In this document: piece after piece, positions 27,474-35,887 of the stretch
Layout of the letters: each line of letters starts with the position of its first letter
Position numbering within the stretch: position 1 is the first letter of the stretch
Assembly: GCF_030814115.1 (NCBI RefSeq)
Contig: NZ_JAUSUP010000014.1
Location: 1-46,119, forward strand
DNA from: Alkalibacillus filiformis
GTDB taxonomy: Bacteria; Bacillota; Bacilli; Bacillales; Alkalibacillaceae
Direction: 5' to 3'
DNA length: 46,119 nt
Notes under the pieces: generated by a model
Seen by the model: the letters and a program-made list of their open reading frames with translations, nothing else
What the model was told of the DNA's origin: nothing
The model's database searches: none
Position numbers and translations under genes: made by a program

Positions 27474-28259
27474 GTGCGTCGATACAAACCGAGAACTTGG
27501 AACAGGAGAAAACCGAAGACGTTTAGCCAAATCCTCATGTTGACATTTATATCATTTATAGTGGCCATCATTTTATCTGTATGGATTATTAACCGTGGTA
27601 TTGAGCCAACATTAATTGAAATTGCTGAAACGAAAACGAATCAATTCGCACGAGAAGCGATTAATGAAGCAGTTAGTAAACGAATTGCTGATGACTTACA
27701 AGCTGAAGAGCTGCTTGATATTGAAACAGATACTAATGGCAACATCGTTTCATTAAATTGGAATAGTGTCGTCATTAATCGTGTGTTGCGTAATACGACC
27801 TTTCGCGTGCAAAACTTCTTAAAGCGAATTGAACGTGGTGAAATCACACCAGAAGATACGTTAAATTTTGATTTAGACGATGATATTATTATTCAAGAAG
27901 ATACGGTAGAAGAACATCGCGCTATTGTGAGGATCCCAATCGGTCAAGCGACTAATAATGCTTTACTTGCAAATTTAGGTCCACAAGTCCCGGTACATTT
28001 TAGAGTAATCGGTGATGTGCAGTCTGATGTAGAAAGAAGAGTGACAGAGTATGGGATTAATAATGCTTTAATTGAATTAGATATTCATATTCAAGCAAAC
28101 GTCCAAATTGTAATCCCATTTGCAACGCGTACGACAGAAGTGGAAACGAATGTACCTGTTTTTGTCGGCGTTGTTCAAGGACAAGTGCCTGATTTCTACA
28201 ACCAAGGGGCAACTGATTCTCCAAATGTTTCTATTCCATTTAGGGATTTACAAGAGTAG
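27474..28259 (+). CDS. yunB: Sporulation protein YunB
   Basis: A 261-residue protein with one N-terminal membrane anchor (about residues 20-42) and a long extracytoplasmic domain: TNQFAREAINEAVSKRIAD, FLKRIERGE, VRIPIGQATNN and NVQIVIPFATRTTEVETNVPVFVGVVQGQVP-type segments of the YunB family. In B. subtilis it is a mother-cell sporulation gene whose loss affects spore formation. GTG 27474 follows AGAGGGGG, which is also terminator sequence. Its presence supports a spore-forming host. Confidence 0.9.
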   Translation: MRRYKPRTWNRRKPKTFSQILMLTFISFIVAIILSVWIINRGIEPTLIEIAETKTNQFAREAINEAVSKRIADDLQAEELLDIETDTNGNIVSLNWNSVVINRVLRNTTFRVQNFLKRIERGEITPEDTLNFDLDDDIIIQEDTVEEHRAIVRIPIGQATNNALLANLGPQVPVHFRVIGDVQSDVERRVTEYGINNALIELDIHIQANVQIVIPFATRTTEVETNVPVFVGVVQGQVPDFYNQGATDSPNVSIPFRDLQE

Positions 28260-28281
28260 TTAGGCATGATATATTATCTCT

Positions 28282-28309
28282 TGTGTGAAAATCAAATAAA
28301 CTTATAACC
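28282..28309 (+). promoter_or_regulatory. Promoter upstream of the lysine riboswitch
   Basis: TTGTGT (28282-28287) and TATAAC (28304-28309) are 16 bp apart, placing the transcription start just before the aptamer. Confidence 0.5.
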
Positions 28310-28313
28310 TTAT

Positions 28314-28540
28314 CGATCGATGAGGTAGAGGTGCGCTTATCATGACTAACATATGTGAGGATGACAACGAAGATCATATGTGAAAGGGGTAAGTGCCGAA
28401 GTACTCAATTAGTCAATATTTGAGTATTGGTGTATTTCTGAACAAGGGGTACACTCTCGCGTGAGAAGCGGGGAGCTACTGATCGAGAAATAACCGACTT
28501 TCAAAAGTAATGGTAGATTTCTCTATCATTACTTTTTTTA
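28314..28540 (+). promoter_or_regulatory. Lysine riboswitch (L-box) with terminator
   Basis: Core L-box elements appear in order: GAGGTAGAGGTGCGC, TCATGACTAA, GATGACAACGAAGATC, GAAAGGGGTAAGTGCCGAAGT, ACAAGGGGTACACTCTCGCG and GGGGAGCTACTGATCGAG. P1 pairs TCGATC (28314-28319) with GATCGA (28482-28487). The terminator is AAAGTAATGGTAGA (28505-28518) with TCTATCATTACTTT (28522-28535) and a T-run. Lysine should shut off the downstream transporter. Confidence 0.95.
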
Positions 28541-28614
28541 TTGCTCAAAAATTAATATTTGAGCATAGTGAAGAGAAGCGGAATTCTCGGAAAACAAAAA
28601 GGGAGGAAATAAAC

Positions 28615-30156
28615 ATGGAAGGAACAATTTGGTCATTGATTCCCCCGTTAGTGATGATCGTACTTGTATTACTTACTCGTAAAGTACTATTGTCATTAGG
28701 GGCTGGAATTATTGTCGGAGCTTTAATGGTTGAAAGTTTCAATATTGTAGCTACGGTTGAAACAATCTGGTTTTCTTTTCAACATTTATTCTTTATGGAA
28801 GGTGAATGGGATATTTGGAGTCTTCAATTAGTCGCCTTCTTATTATTACTTGGGATCTTAATAGCGTTTCTAACAGCTACTGGAGGCGCACAAGCTTTCG
28901 GTAATTGGGCTGTGAATCGTATTAAAACACGTAAAGGCTCGCAATATACAACAGGGTTTTTAGGTCTTGGAATCTTTATCGATGATTATTTTAATAGTTT
29001 AACGATCGGCCAAGTTTCTCGACCAGTAACGGACCGTCAAAATGTTTCTCGCGCAAAACTTGCTTATTTGATTGATTCCACATCAGCACCAGTTACGGTA
29101 TTAACACCAATTTCAAGTTGGGGTGCTTATATTATTGGAATCATTGCAACGATCATTGCAACACATGAGTTAACGAATATTGGCGCTTTAGAAGCCTTTA
29201 TTCAAATGATACCTTATAACTTCTATGCGATTGCAGCGATTGTTTTAGTTTTCTTAGCCGTGTACTTTAAGTTGGACTTCGGACCGATGAAAAAGCATGA
29301 AGTCCGTGCTCAAGACACAGGCGAACTGATTGATCCAAACAATTCAGATGTACCTGGTGACCTTAAAGGTGGCGTCATTGAGAATATTAATGGTAAAGTA
29401 TACAACTTACTAATTCCAATTCTCGTCTTACTTGTAACGACTGTTACTTCAATGATTGTTACAGGTGTTCAAGCTTCAGAAGATGAAGTGTCATTAGTTT
29501 CGATCTTTGCCAATACAGATGTCAACTTGTCACTAGTCTTAGGTGGTACTTTCTCAGTCGTAGTGGCGATGCTATTTTACTTCGCTCAACAAGGTGAGAA
29601 AACAAACTTCTTCTTAGTTACTTGGGAGGGTATTAAAGCAATGCTTCCAGCTGTGTACATTTTAGTACTAGCATGGATGATTGTATCTGTTATAGAAGCG
29701 ATTGGAACTGATCAATATTTAGTGTCTCTAGTTGAGGAAGCAAACTTAGATGCTGCCTATTTACCATTGATTATTTTCTTAGTTGCCGGTGTTATGGCGT
29801 TTGCGACGGGAACATCTTGGGGAACATTTGGTTTAATGTTACCAATAGCAGGTTCAATGGCTGTTGCGCTTGAGCCAGGCTTACTCATTCCTGCATTAGC
29901 AGCTGTGTTAGCTGGTTCAGTATTTGGAGATCACTGCTCACCAATTTCAGATACGTCCGTACTGTCATCAACAGGTGCAGGATCTAATCACATAGACCAC
30001 GTGATTACTCAAATTCCTTATGCATTAACTGCAGCCGTTTCAGCAACAATTGGTTATCTAGCATTAGCATTAACGAGTTCTGTTATTGTCGGCTTAGTGA
30101 CGACTTTAATTATATTAGTAGGATTTGTTTTACTAATAAAACAATTTATTAAGTAA
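28615..30156 (+). CDS. NhaC-family antiporter-like transporter, predicted lysine transporter
   Basis: Membrane protein of 513 residues, NhaC superfamily, with about 11-12 helices. GLGIFIDDYFNSLTIGQVSRPVTDR, DSTSAPVTVLTPISSW and GDHCSPISDTSVLSSTG are the conserved ion-binding re-entrant segments. Sequence alone suggests Na+/H+ antiport, but the lysine riboswitch directly upstream argues for lysine transport, as proposed before for L-box-controlled NhaC proteins. The start is ATG 28615 behind AAAGGGAGG; an open frame back to 28510 begins inside the riboswitch terminator and is not used. It is monocistronic, followed by a terminator. Confidence 0.9.
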   Translation: MEGTIWSLIPPLVMIVLVLLTRKVLLSLGAGIIVGALMVESFNIVATVETIWFSFQHLFFMEGEWDIWSLQLVAFLLLLGILIAFLTATGGAQAFGNWAVNRIKTRKGSQYTTGFLGLGIFIDDYFNSLTIGQVSRPVTDRQNVSRAKLAYLIDSTSAPVTVLTPISSWGAYIIGIIATIIATHELTNIGALEAFIQMIPYNFYAIAAIVLVFLAVYFKLDFGPMKKHEVRAQDTGELIDPNNSDVPGDLKGGVIENINGKVYNLLIPILVLLVTTVTSMIVTGVQASEDEVSLVSIFANTDVNLSLVLGGTFSVVVAMLFYFAQQGEKTNFFLVTWEGIKAMLPAVYILVLAWMIVSVIEAIGTDQYLVSLVEEANLDAAYLPLIIFLVAGVMAFATGTSWGTFGLMLPIAGSMAVALEPGLLIPALAAVLAGSVFGDHCSPISDTSVLSSTGAGSNHIDHVITQIPYALTAAVSATIGYLALALTSSVIVGLVTTLIILVGFVLLIKQFIK

Positions 30157-30160
30157 TAGA

Positions 30161-30195
30161 AAAGCACAAGAGGGTGATCCCTTTTGTGCTTTTTT
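30161..30195 (+). terminator. Terminator of the NhaC-family gene
   Basis: AAAGCACAAGAGGG / CCCTTTTGTGCTTT (one mismatch) around TGAT, then TTT. Confidence 0.9.
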
Positions 30196-30353
30196 ATACT
30201 CTTAATTCTACACAAACTAAATTATTTAAAAATTTTAAATCAACTGTTGCCATATTGTGTCGTTTGTTGTTAATATAAATACCGTTGCTCTCTCAAAGGA
30301 TTATTAAAATTATGACTTTTTGACTAAGACAATATATTGTTTTCTTAAAAAGC

Positions 30354-30455
30354 TTGCAAAAAAATTGTCAAAAAATTATAATAAAACAAAATAGTTAATA
30401 TATTTATTTTGAGAGGGTTGGTACATAAAAGTAAACAAGCAAGATCATGTACCAA
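30354..30455 (+). promoter_or_regulatory. Promoter and leader dyad of the NSS transporter
   Basis: No gene lies between 30196 and 30487. TTGCAA (30354-30359) and TATAAT (30377-30382) are 17 bp apart. Downstream, a perfect 9-bp inverted repeat TTGGTACAT (30418-30426) / ATGTACCAA (30447-30455) lies in the leader and could be an operator or an RNA stem. No known riboswitch class was recognised. Confidence 0.6.
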
Positions 30456-30487
30456 TAAAATTTAGCAAACGAAAGGGGAATATGGTT

Positions 30488-31906
30488 ATGCAGGGACGTG
30501 AACAGTGGGCTACAAGGCTCGGTTTTATCCTAGCAGCTGTTGGTTCGGCAGTAGGTCTAGGTAACATTTGGCGCTTCTCTTATGTACTAGGAGAAGGTGG
30601 AGGATTTGCATTTTTAATTGCTTATATTATTTGTATCTTCTTAATCGGTTTACCCGTATTACTAGCTGAAATTACAGTTGGCCGAAAAGGTCAATCAGAT
30701 GCAATCGGATCCTTTGAGAAAATTGCACCAGGTAAATGGTGGAAACTCGGCGGTATTTTAGGTGTTTTATCCGGTTCACTAATTTTATCTTTCTATGGCG
30801 TAATTGCAGGTTGGGTATTCTACTATGTGTTTAGTTATCTATCTGGTTCTGCAGGTAGCGTTGAACAAGGTGGATATGCCGATTACTTTTTAGGGTTCAT
30901 TGGTGGAAGTGGTGAGCTCGGTGGAGTTCTTGGCCCAGTATTCTGGCAATTATTATTTATGGCGGTTGTAATTGGAGTTGTATACTTCGGTGTTAAGAAA
31001 GGTATTGAGCTTGCGAACCGTACATTTATGCCGTTATTAGCTTTACTAGTAGTTATTTTAGCGATTTATGGTTTAACGATGGACGGTGCTGGTGAGGCGA
31101 TGAATTTCATGTTCTCACCTGATTTCGGACAATTAGGTAATATGGAAGTATGGGGTATGGCGATTGGTCAGGCATTCTTTACTTTATCTCTAGGTATGGG
31201 GGCGATGATCACATATGCTTCTTATTTACCTAAAGAAACAAAGCTTCCAAGTGCAGCAGGTACCATTGTAACTTTAGATACTTTATTTGCAATTTTTGCA
31301 GGATTAATGATTTTCCCGATTGTATTTACGTTCGGTTTAGACCCATCAGCTGGGCCTGAGCTTATATTTATCACATTGCCTGAAGCATTCGGACAATGGG
31401 GAACTGGCGGTACAATCTTCGGTATTCTTTTCTTCTTCTTAGTAGGTATTGCAGCATTATCTTCTGCGATTTCACTATTAGAAGTTGGCGTATCTTGGGC
31501 TATGCGTAAGTTTGATTGGAGCCGTAGGAAAGCAGCTTTAACAGCTGGTATTATCATTGCAGCTTTCGGTGTTCCATCAGCGTTATCGCAAGGAGGACCA
31601 TTAAGTCAAGAAATCCTTGGATTATCTTTCTTAGACCTTATTGATACAATTACTGACCAATATACATTAGCACTAGGTGGTATGATCACAGCGCTATTTG
31701 TAGGTTGGGGCTGGAATAAGATCGAAGTATTACGCGAAACAGGTTTACAAGAGACAACGATCGGTGCCATTTGGATTTGGTTCTTAAGAATTGTAGCACC
31801 AGTCGGTATTCTGTATATTGTTTTGAATAACTTCTATAACATGTTTATTGCTACAGAGGAGTCTATGAGCTACTTAATCATCCAAATGATTAATTACTTT
31901 CTATAA
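30488..31906 (+). CDS. Neurotransmitter:sodium symporter (NSS/SLC6) family transporter
   Basis: Na+-coupled transporter of 472 residues with the LeuT fold. The N-terminal helix AAVGSAVGLGNIWRFSYVLGEGGG holds the sodium/substrate break; GQAFFTLSLGMGAMITYASYL is helix 6 and SAISLLEVGVSW helix 8. It likely imports an amino acid or related amine; the substrate cannot be read from sequence. The start at ATG 30488 has AAAGGGG 9 nt away; ATG 30482 is too close. It is a single gene with its own promoter, similar in type to YocR/YhdH of Bacillus. Confidence 0.92.
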   Translation: MQGREQWATRLGFILAAVGSAVGLGNIWRFSYVLGEGGGFAFLIAYIICIFLIGLPVLLAEITVGRKGQSDAIGSFEKIAPGKWWKLGGILGVLSGSLILSFYGVIAGWVFYYVFSYLSGSAGSVEQGGYADYFLGFIGGSGELGGVLGPVFWQLLFMAVVIGVVYFGVKKGIELANRTFMPLLALLVVILAIYGLTMDGAGEAMNFMFSPDFGQLGNMEVWGMAIGQAFFTLSLGMGAMITYASYLPKETKLPSAAGTIVTLDTLFAIFAGLMIFPIVFTFGLDPSAGPELIFITLPEAFGQWGTGGTIFGILFFFLVGIAALSSAISLLEVGVSWAMRKFDWSRRKAALTAGIIIAAFGVPSALSQGGPLSQEILGLSFLDLIDTITDQYTLALGGMITALFVGWGWNKIEVLRETGLQETTIGAIWIWFLRIVAPVGILYIVLNNFYNMFIATEESMSYLIIQMINYFL

Positions 31907-31918
31907 GTTTTAATATTA

Positions 31919-31952
31919 AAACATGAGCCTGAACTTCAGGCTCATGTTTTTT
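31919..31952. terminator. Bidirectional terminator (NSS gene / lytH)
   Basis: AACATGAGCCTGAA / TTCAGGCTCATGTT, followed by TTTTT on plus and AAAA-rich sequence on the left side, between convergent genes. Confidence 0.92.
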
Positions 31953-32932
31953 TAATTTCTTTCCCATCTTTTTAATGACTGATATGGATCAAATGCCCAC
32001 TCATACTTTCCGTTATCACGGTACATGCCATAATGTAAATGTGGCGGGAATTTTCCTGATGTTCCGACAGGTCCATAACCAGATGCACCGACATAACCGA
32101 TGACATCTCCAGGTTCTACCATTGTCCCTTCTTCAATGCCGTCTTCAAAACCGTTTAGGTGAGCATAGTAGTGGTAGATGTTTTGTGTATCACGAATTCC
32201 TACACGCCATCCGCCATAGCGGTTCCATCCTTTAACTTCAACAATCCCATATGAAACAGATCTTACGGGTGTTCCATAAGATGCGAATATATCTGTTCCT
32301 TCATGAATGCGTCTTCCACCATAACCTCTTCCAGCGCCCCAAGTAGAGCGGTACGAGTAGTTATGGTATTTAGGTATAGGAAAAACGCGTTCATGTAAGT
32401 CAGTTGTATTAAAGTGTTTAAAGATCTGTGCATATTGATTTATTAACGAAGCTGCTTTTTCTCGACCGAAAAACATTTCAAAAATTTCATCATAAGTTTT
32501 TCCATTGCCCAGCTCTTCGTAAATGTACAATCCTACTGTAAATAAAGCATCTTCATCATTGTTAGATTCAGCATAGCCGTTTCCATTCCCATCCTTCCCG
32601 ATTCCTTCAAACATTTGAACGGTAGATTCTAAATGCTTTCTCTCAGAGTCAAATTCTAAGAAGCCATACCATTTATCCTCGGGAACTTGTATTCCAGTTA
32701 TTCGTTCCTCATCATCTACATTATTTACATTTCGTTCATACTGGTCGACAGCCGCTAAAATATACCACGGTACATTTGTTAAAGCCTCAGTTTTCTTATA
32801 TAGTTGAACACGCTCTTCATGAATAGATACTTCATTTTCTTCTGCTTTTAGATTTTCAAAATTATAAGTCGTTATGATGATCGAAATAAGTATGGTTGTA
32901 ATCAAAAGCTTGAATATACTGCTATGGATCAT
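31952..32932 (-). CDS. lytH: LytH-like sporulation L-Ala-D-Glu endopeptidase (M23)
   Basis: Exported peptidoglycan hydrolase of 326 residues. One N-terminal signal/anchor segment, a central domain unique to LytH (VPWYILAAVDQYERN, EDKWYGF), then a C-terminal LytM/M23 zinc peptidase with HEGTDIFA, YYAHL and HLHYG metal and catalytic histidines. In B. subtilis LytH trims cortex side chains to L-alanine late in sporulation. The start is ATG 32932, with AAAAGGGG 7 nt upstream. B. subtilis has yutC and lipA between lytH and yutD; neither is seen here. Confidence 0.9.
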   Translation of the reverse strand: MIHSSIFKLLITTILISIIITTYNFENLKAEENEVSIHEERVQLYKKTEALTNVPWYILAAVDQYERNVNNVDDEERITGIQVPEDKWYGFLEFDSERKHLESTVQMFEGIGKDGNGNGYAESNNDEDALFTVGLYIYEELGNGKTYDEIFEMFFGREKAASLINQYAQIFKHFNTTDLHERVFPIPKYHNYSYRSTWGAGRGYGGRRIHEGTDIFASYGTPVRSVSYGIVEVKGWNRYGGWRVGIRDTQNIYHYYAHLNGFEDGIEEGTMVEPGDVIGYVGASGYGPVGTSGKFPPHLHYGMYRDNGKYEWAFDPYQSLKRWERN

Positions 32933-33047
32933 ATATATAAACCCCTTTTGAATCAAGTCTATTGTTTAGTGTGTTCATCTTTTTTAAAAACATGAGAGCG
33001 TTTAACAATGAATTTATGGTACACTAGGTTATGCAGAGGTGATACGA

Positions 33048-33320
33048 ATGGAATTACAAGGACAAACTTATGAATTAATATATAATTACCGTGATGGCTT
33101 TCAACAAGAAGTGTTAGAGGAGCGATTCACAGATATTTTAACGAAATATGATTATATTGTTGGTGATTGGGGATTCGGACAACTTAGGCTAAAAGGATTT
33201 TATGATGATCATAATCAGAAAGCTACATATGATACAAAAATCTCGACATTAGAGGATTACTTATATGAGTACTGTAATTTTGGCTGTGCTTATTTCGTCT
33301 TAAAGAGAATCGAACAATAA
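33048..33320 (+). CDS. yutD: YutD-family protein (DUF1027)
   Basis: Cytosolic protein of 90 residues with the YutD signature YELIYNYRDGFQ, FTDILTKYDYIVGDWGFGQLRLKGF and the Cys-containing end YLYEYCNFGCAYFVLKR. Role unknown; the family is conserved in Firmicutes. ATG 33048 is set by AGAGGTG 6 nt away; GTG 33039 lies within that site. It is divergent from lytH and has its own terminator. Confidence 0.88.
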   Translation: MELQGQTYELIYNYRDGFQQEVLEERFTDILTKYDYIVGDWGFGQLRLKGFYDDHNQKATYDTKISTLEDYLYEYCNFGCAYFVLKRIEQ

Positions 33321-33357
33321 ATGACCGGAAAACTCATAACGAGTTCCGGTCATTTTT
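33321..33357. terminator. Bidirectional terminator after yutD
   Basis: ATGACCGGAAAACTC / GAGTTCCGGTCAT (bulged A), followed by TTTTTT. It serves yutD and the convergent hypothetical gene, whose stop lies in its right flank. Confidence 0.9.
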
Positions 33358-33619
33358 TACGTTCGTCATCTAAACCTTCATCGTGCGGGAAATTTTCTGG
33401 TTTATGAGCAAAAGGATATTTTCTTGGTAAATCTTCGTGTAATTGTTTATTTTCGTAGTTAAAGGCTGAAAAATGTCTTCGCTTTGGATCGTGCTCTCTT
33501 TCTTGTAAAGGTTGATCATCAGGTTGCCCATAGTTACCATCGGGAAACTCTTCAGGTACTTGATAATTTTGTTGTACTTCGACTGTTGCGAAGTCATCAT
33601 GTTTTTTTCGTTTTCCCAC
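33350..33619 (-). CDS. Conserved hypothetical cytosolic protein
   Basis: An 89-residue highly charged protein without membrane segments or signal. VPEEFPDGNYG and the block FNYENKQLHEDLPRKYPFAH resemble a short Bacillaceae family of unknown function. GTG 33619 follows AAGGAGG at 7 nt. The gene lies 16 bp after the DUF3055 gene on the same strand, so the two are probably one transcript. Another frame open over the same DNA (33370-33600) is lower quality. Confidence 0.72.
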   Translation of the reverse strand: MGKRKKHDDFATVEVQQNYQVPEEFPDGNYGQPDDQPLQEREHDPKRRHFSAFNYENKQLHEDLPRKYPFAHKPENFPHDEGLDDERKK

Positions 33620-33635
33620 TGTATAACCTCCTTAT

Positions 33636-33923
33636 TTAGTTAACAGCAGTGGACCCTTCATTAAATACATTAGACAAATATCCATGTAATTCTTCTGCTT
33701 CGTAGTTATTTAAGTGTAAGAAGTGGCAAAAGTAATCAATGTCTTCAATTTGAGAGTCGCATACTTCTGTGTAACGCGATTTCTGTAAGTCAATAATTAA
33801 ACTTTTATCATGATCACGGTCGCTTTTAACTATTGCAATGTCATAACGCCTTGCATCTCCCATAAAACTAACGTAGCGAATTTGAGCTTCGTTCGTTTCA
33901 TCTGTAAGAGTTCTGTTAAGCAT
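33636..33923 (-). CDS. DUF3055 family protein
   Basis: A 95-residue protein with the DUF3055 core IRYVSFMGDARRYDIAIV and a C-terminal EAEELHGYLSNVF helix. Function unknown. ATG 33923 follows AGGAG at 9 nt. It is divergent from yutE and upstream of the charged hypothetical gene. Confidence 0.78.
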   Translation of the reverse strand: MLNRTLTDETNEAQIRYVSFMGDARRYDIAIVKSDRDHDKSLIIDLQKSRYTEVCDSQIEDIDYFCHFLHLNNYEAEELHGYLSNVFNEGSTAVN

Positions 33924-34040
33924 AAGTCTCAGCTCCTGTAATATTCTTCGGTTATAGCATGCCTCGATTTTGAAAAATTATGAGGATACAATTTATAAAG
34001 TTAAATGTGGTAAACTAATGATTGAAAGGACGTGTTTACG

Positions 34041-34490
34041 ATGTATTTTGTAGATCAAGAAAAAATTGATGAAACATTATCATATATGGATCGACTTTTA
34101 AAAACTTATGAACAAAACACTTTCGAAAGCGATCAAGATTATTTAGCTTTAGAAAGAATGGTGCACATGACGATTGAATCAATCATTGATGTTGGCAACA
34201 TGATGATTGATGGTTTTATTATGCGAGACCCAGGTAGTTATGAAGACATTATTGACATTTTAGTTGATGAAAAAGTAATCTCACAACAAGAAGAAAAAGC
34301 TTATAAAAATGTCATTTCCTTAAGAACCATGTTAGTTAAAGAATATACACACATTAATCATACTCAAATTGTGGAAGAGATGAACGAACATATAAAAACG
34401 CTTAAAACATTTTCTAATCACGTTTTCACATACTTAGAAAAGGAAATGGGGCCAATAACTGCCTTTAAAAAGAGAGAAGGTGAAGTTTAG
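34041..34490 (+). CDS. yutE: YutE, HepT-like (DUF86) protein
   Basis: Helical 149-residue protein of the DUF86/HepT-like family: LERMVHMTIESIIDVGNMMIDGF and MRDPGSYEDIIDIL. HepT toxins use an R-x4-6-H ribonuclease motif; here the corresponding RTMLVKEY lacks the usual His, so toxin activity is doubtful. No MntA-type antitoxin gene is adjacent. ATG 34041 has AAAGGA 10 nt upstream. The stop lies one base before the yutF start, and the order yutE-yutF-yutG follows B. subtilis. Confidence 0.87.
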   Translation: MYFVDQEKIDETLSYMDRLLKTYEQNTFESDQDYLALERMVHMTIESIIDVGNMMIDGFIMRDPGSYEDIIDILVDEKVISQQEEKAYKNVISLRTMLVKEYTHINHTQIVEEMNEHIKTLKTFSNHVFTYLEKEMGPITAFKKREGEV

Positions 34491-34491
34491 C

Positions 34492-35256
34492 TTGAAACAG
34501 TATAAAGCGTATTTTATCGATTTAGATGGAACAGTGTATAGAGGAAAGGATCACATTCCTGAAGCAAAAGCTTTTATAGAATCTTTAAAGGCAAAAGGGA
34601 TTCCACATTTGTTTGTTACAAATAATTCTTCACGCACTCAAAAAAAGACAGTGGAGAAGTTAAAAGAGCATGGAATTGAAGCTAAAGAAGAGCAAGTGCT
34701 TACACCTTCTATAGCGGCAGCTAACTATATTAACCAGCAGCAGAAGAATGCGGATGTTTTTATGATTGGGGAAGAGGGTGTAAAAGATGCACTCGAAAAT
34801 AAAGGAATCACAATAACTGATTATGAGCCGGATTATGTTGTCGTTGGAATTGACCGTCACAACAGTTATCAAAAGATTAAGGAAGCATGTCTTATGATTC
34901 AAAATGGCGCACAATTTGTAGCTACAAACCCTGATATACGTGTACCAACTGAAGAGGGCTTTGTCCCAGGAAATGGAGCGTACGTCAATTTGATCAAACA
35001 AGTAACACAAAAAGAACCCATTATTTTAGGAAAGCCAGAGCGCTTAATGATTGACGTTGCACTCAATGAAATAGGGGTAAAACCAGAAGAGGCTGTTATG
35101 GTAGGAGATAATTACAATACAGATATTAGGGCAGGTATTAACGCTGGTTTGGATACGCTACACGTTCAAACCGGTGTGACGTCTAAAGAGGACTTAAAAG
35201 AAGTAGACATTCAACCAACGTACACTGTAGAAACGCTGGCTGAATGGGAAGTGTAG
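34492..35256 (+). CDS. yutF: HAD-family phosphatase YutF (NagD-like)
   Basis: HAD IIA hydrolase of 254 residues. Motif I IDLDGTVYRG, motif II FVTNNSS, the conserved lysine in ILGKPE and the acidic motif MVGDNYNTD are intact, with a C2 cap between. Members dephosphorylate small metabolites; B. subtilis YutF is thought to be a nucleotide or sugar-phosphate phosphatase, not firmly assigned. TTG 34492 aligns with the family start and has AAGGTG 9 nt away; GTG 34480 is the alternative. It is coupled to yutE. Confidence 0.88.
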   Translation: MKQYKAYFIDLDGTVYRGKDHIPEAKAFIESLKAKGIPHLFVTNNSSRTQKKTVEKLKEHGIEAKEEQVLTPSIAAANYINQQQKNADVFMIGEEGVKDALENKGITITDYEPDYVVVGIDRHNSYQKIKEACLMIQNGAQFVATNPDIRVPTEEGFVPGNGAYVNLIKQVTQKEPIILGKPERLMIDVALNEIGVKPEEAVMVGDNYNTDIRAGINAGLDTLHVQTGVTSKEDLKEVDIQPTYTVETLAEWEV

Positions 35257-35260
35257 AGGT

Positions 35261-35749
35261 TTAGTCATCTTCAACGCGATATTCTTGACTATGAGCTAAA
35301 CGGCTTGAAGCGGCAGCTGCAATAGCGCCTACTATGTCATCTAAAAACGTATGACAGCCGTTCGCTTTATCATTTAAGTCTTCAAGAATACCGGGTTTTA
35401 CTTTGTCGATATATCCATAGTTAGTAAACCCAATTGAGCCGTAAACATTGATAATGGAGAAAGCGATAATTTCATCGATTCCATATAATCCTTCATCATT
35501 TTCAATCATAGTTTGTAGCGGTTCTTTCAATTTGTTTTCTTCTGCTAACTGATCAATTTGAATCCCAGTTATAATAGCATTTTGCACTTCACGTTTTTGC
35601 AATACTTTATTAACATTCAAAAGACATTCTTCTTCAGTTAACTGTTCGTGGTACTTAGATTGAAGGAAATAGACAAGGTCGGCAATGTCCTTCTTTTTTA
35701 CACCACGTTCTTCTAAAAGTTGTAACGCTTTAGATTCAAGAGTTTCCAT
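35261..35749 (-). CDS. yutG: PgpA-family protein YutG (phosphatidylglycerophosphatase A-like)
   Basis: A 162-residue protein of the YutG/PgpA family: YGIDEIIAFSIINVYGSIG and the C-terminal CHTFLDDIVGAIAAAASSRLAH with a conserved D-D pair. The hydrophobicity is modest, and the phosphatase role is inferred from the family only. ATG 35749 has AAAGG upstream; ATG 35767 is an alternative. It converges on yutF with a 4-bp gap and no clear terminator. Confidence 0.83.
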   Translation of the reverse strand: METLESKALQLLEERGVKKKDIADLVYFLQSKYHEQLTEEECLLNVNKVLQKREVQNAIITGIQIDQLAEENKLKEPLQTMIENDEGLYGIDEIIAFSIINVYGSIGFTNYGYIDKVKPGILEDLNDKANGCHTFLDDIVGAIAAAASSRLAHSQEYRVEDD

Positions 35750-35887
35750 TTGTCTAACCCTTTCCATATCATTTTAATTATATTTATGCTTTTGTTAAGT
35801 TAAAAATAATATCAATTATTTGTTATATTGTACGTTCGTAGTAAAATCATTCAATTAACATATATAAAGATTATTTGAGGTGATCTT

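Noticed and set aside
28510-28614. N-terminal extension of the NhaC-family protein
   Set aside because: It begins in the riboswitch terminator; ATG 28615 has AAAGGGAGG and matches family starts.
33370-33600. A 76-residue frame overlapping the charged hypothetical protein on the same strand
   Set aside because: It is within a better gene (33350-33619) that has a strong ribosome site and family-like sequence.
34041-35256. HepT-type toxin-antitoxin pair (yutE-yutF)
   Set aside because: The toxin histidine is missing and yutF is a HAD phosphatase, not an MntA-type nucleotidyltransferase.
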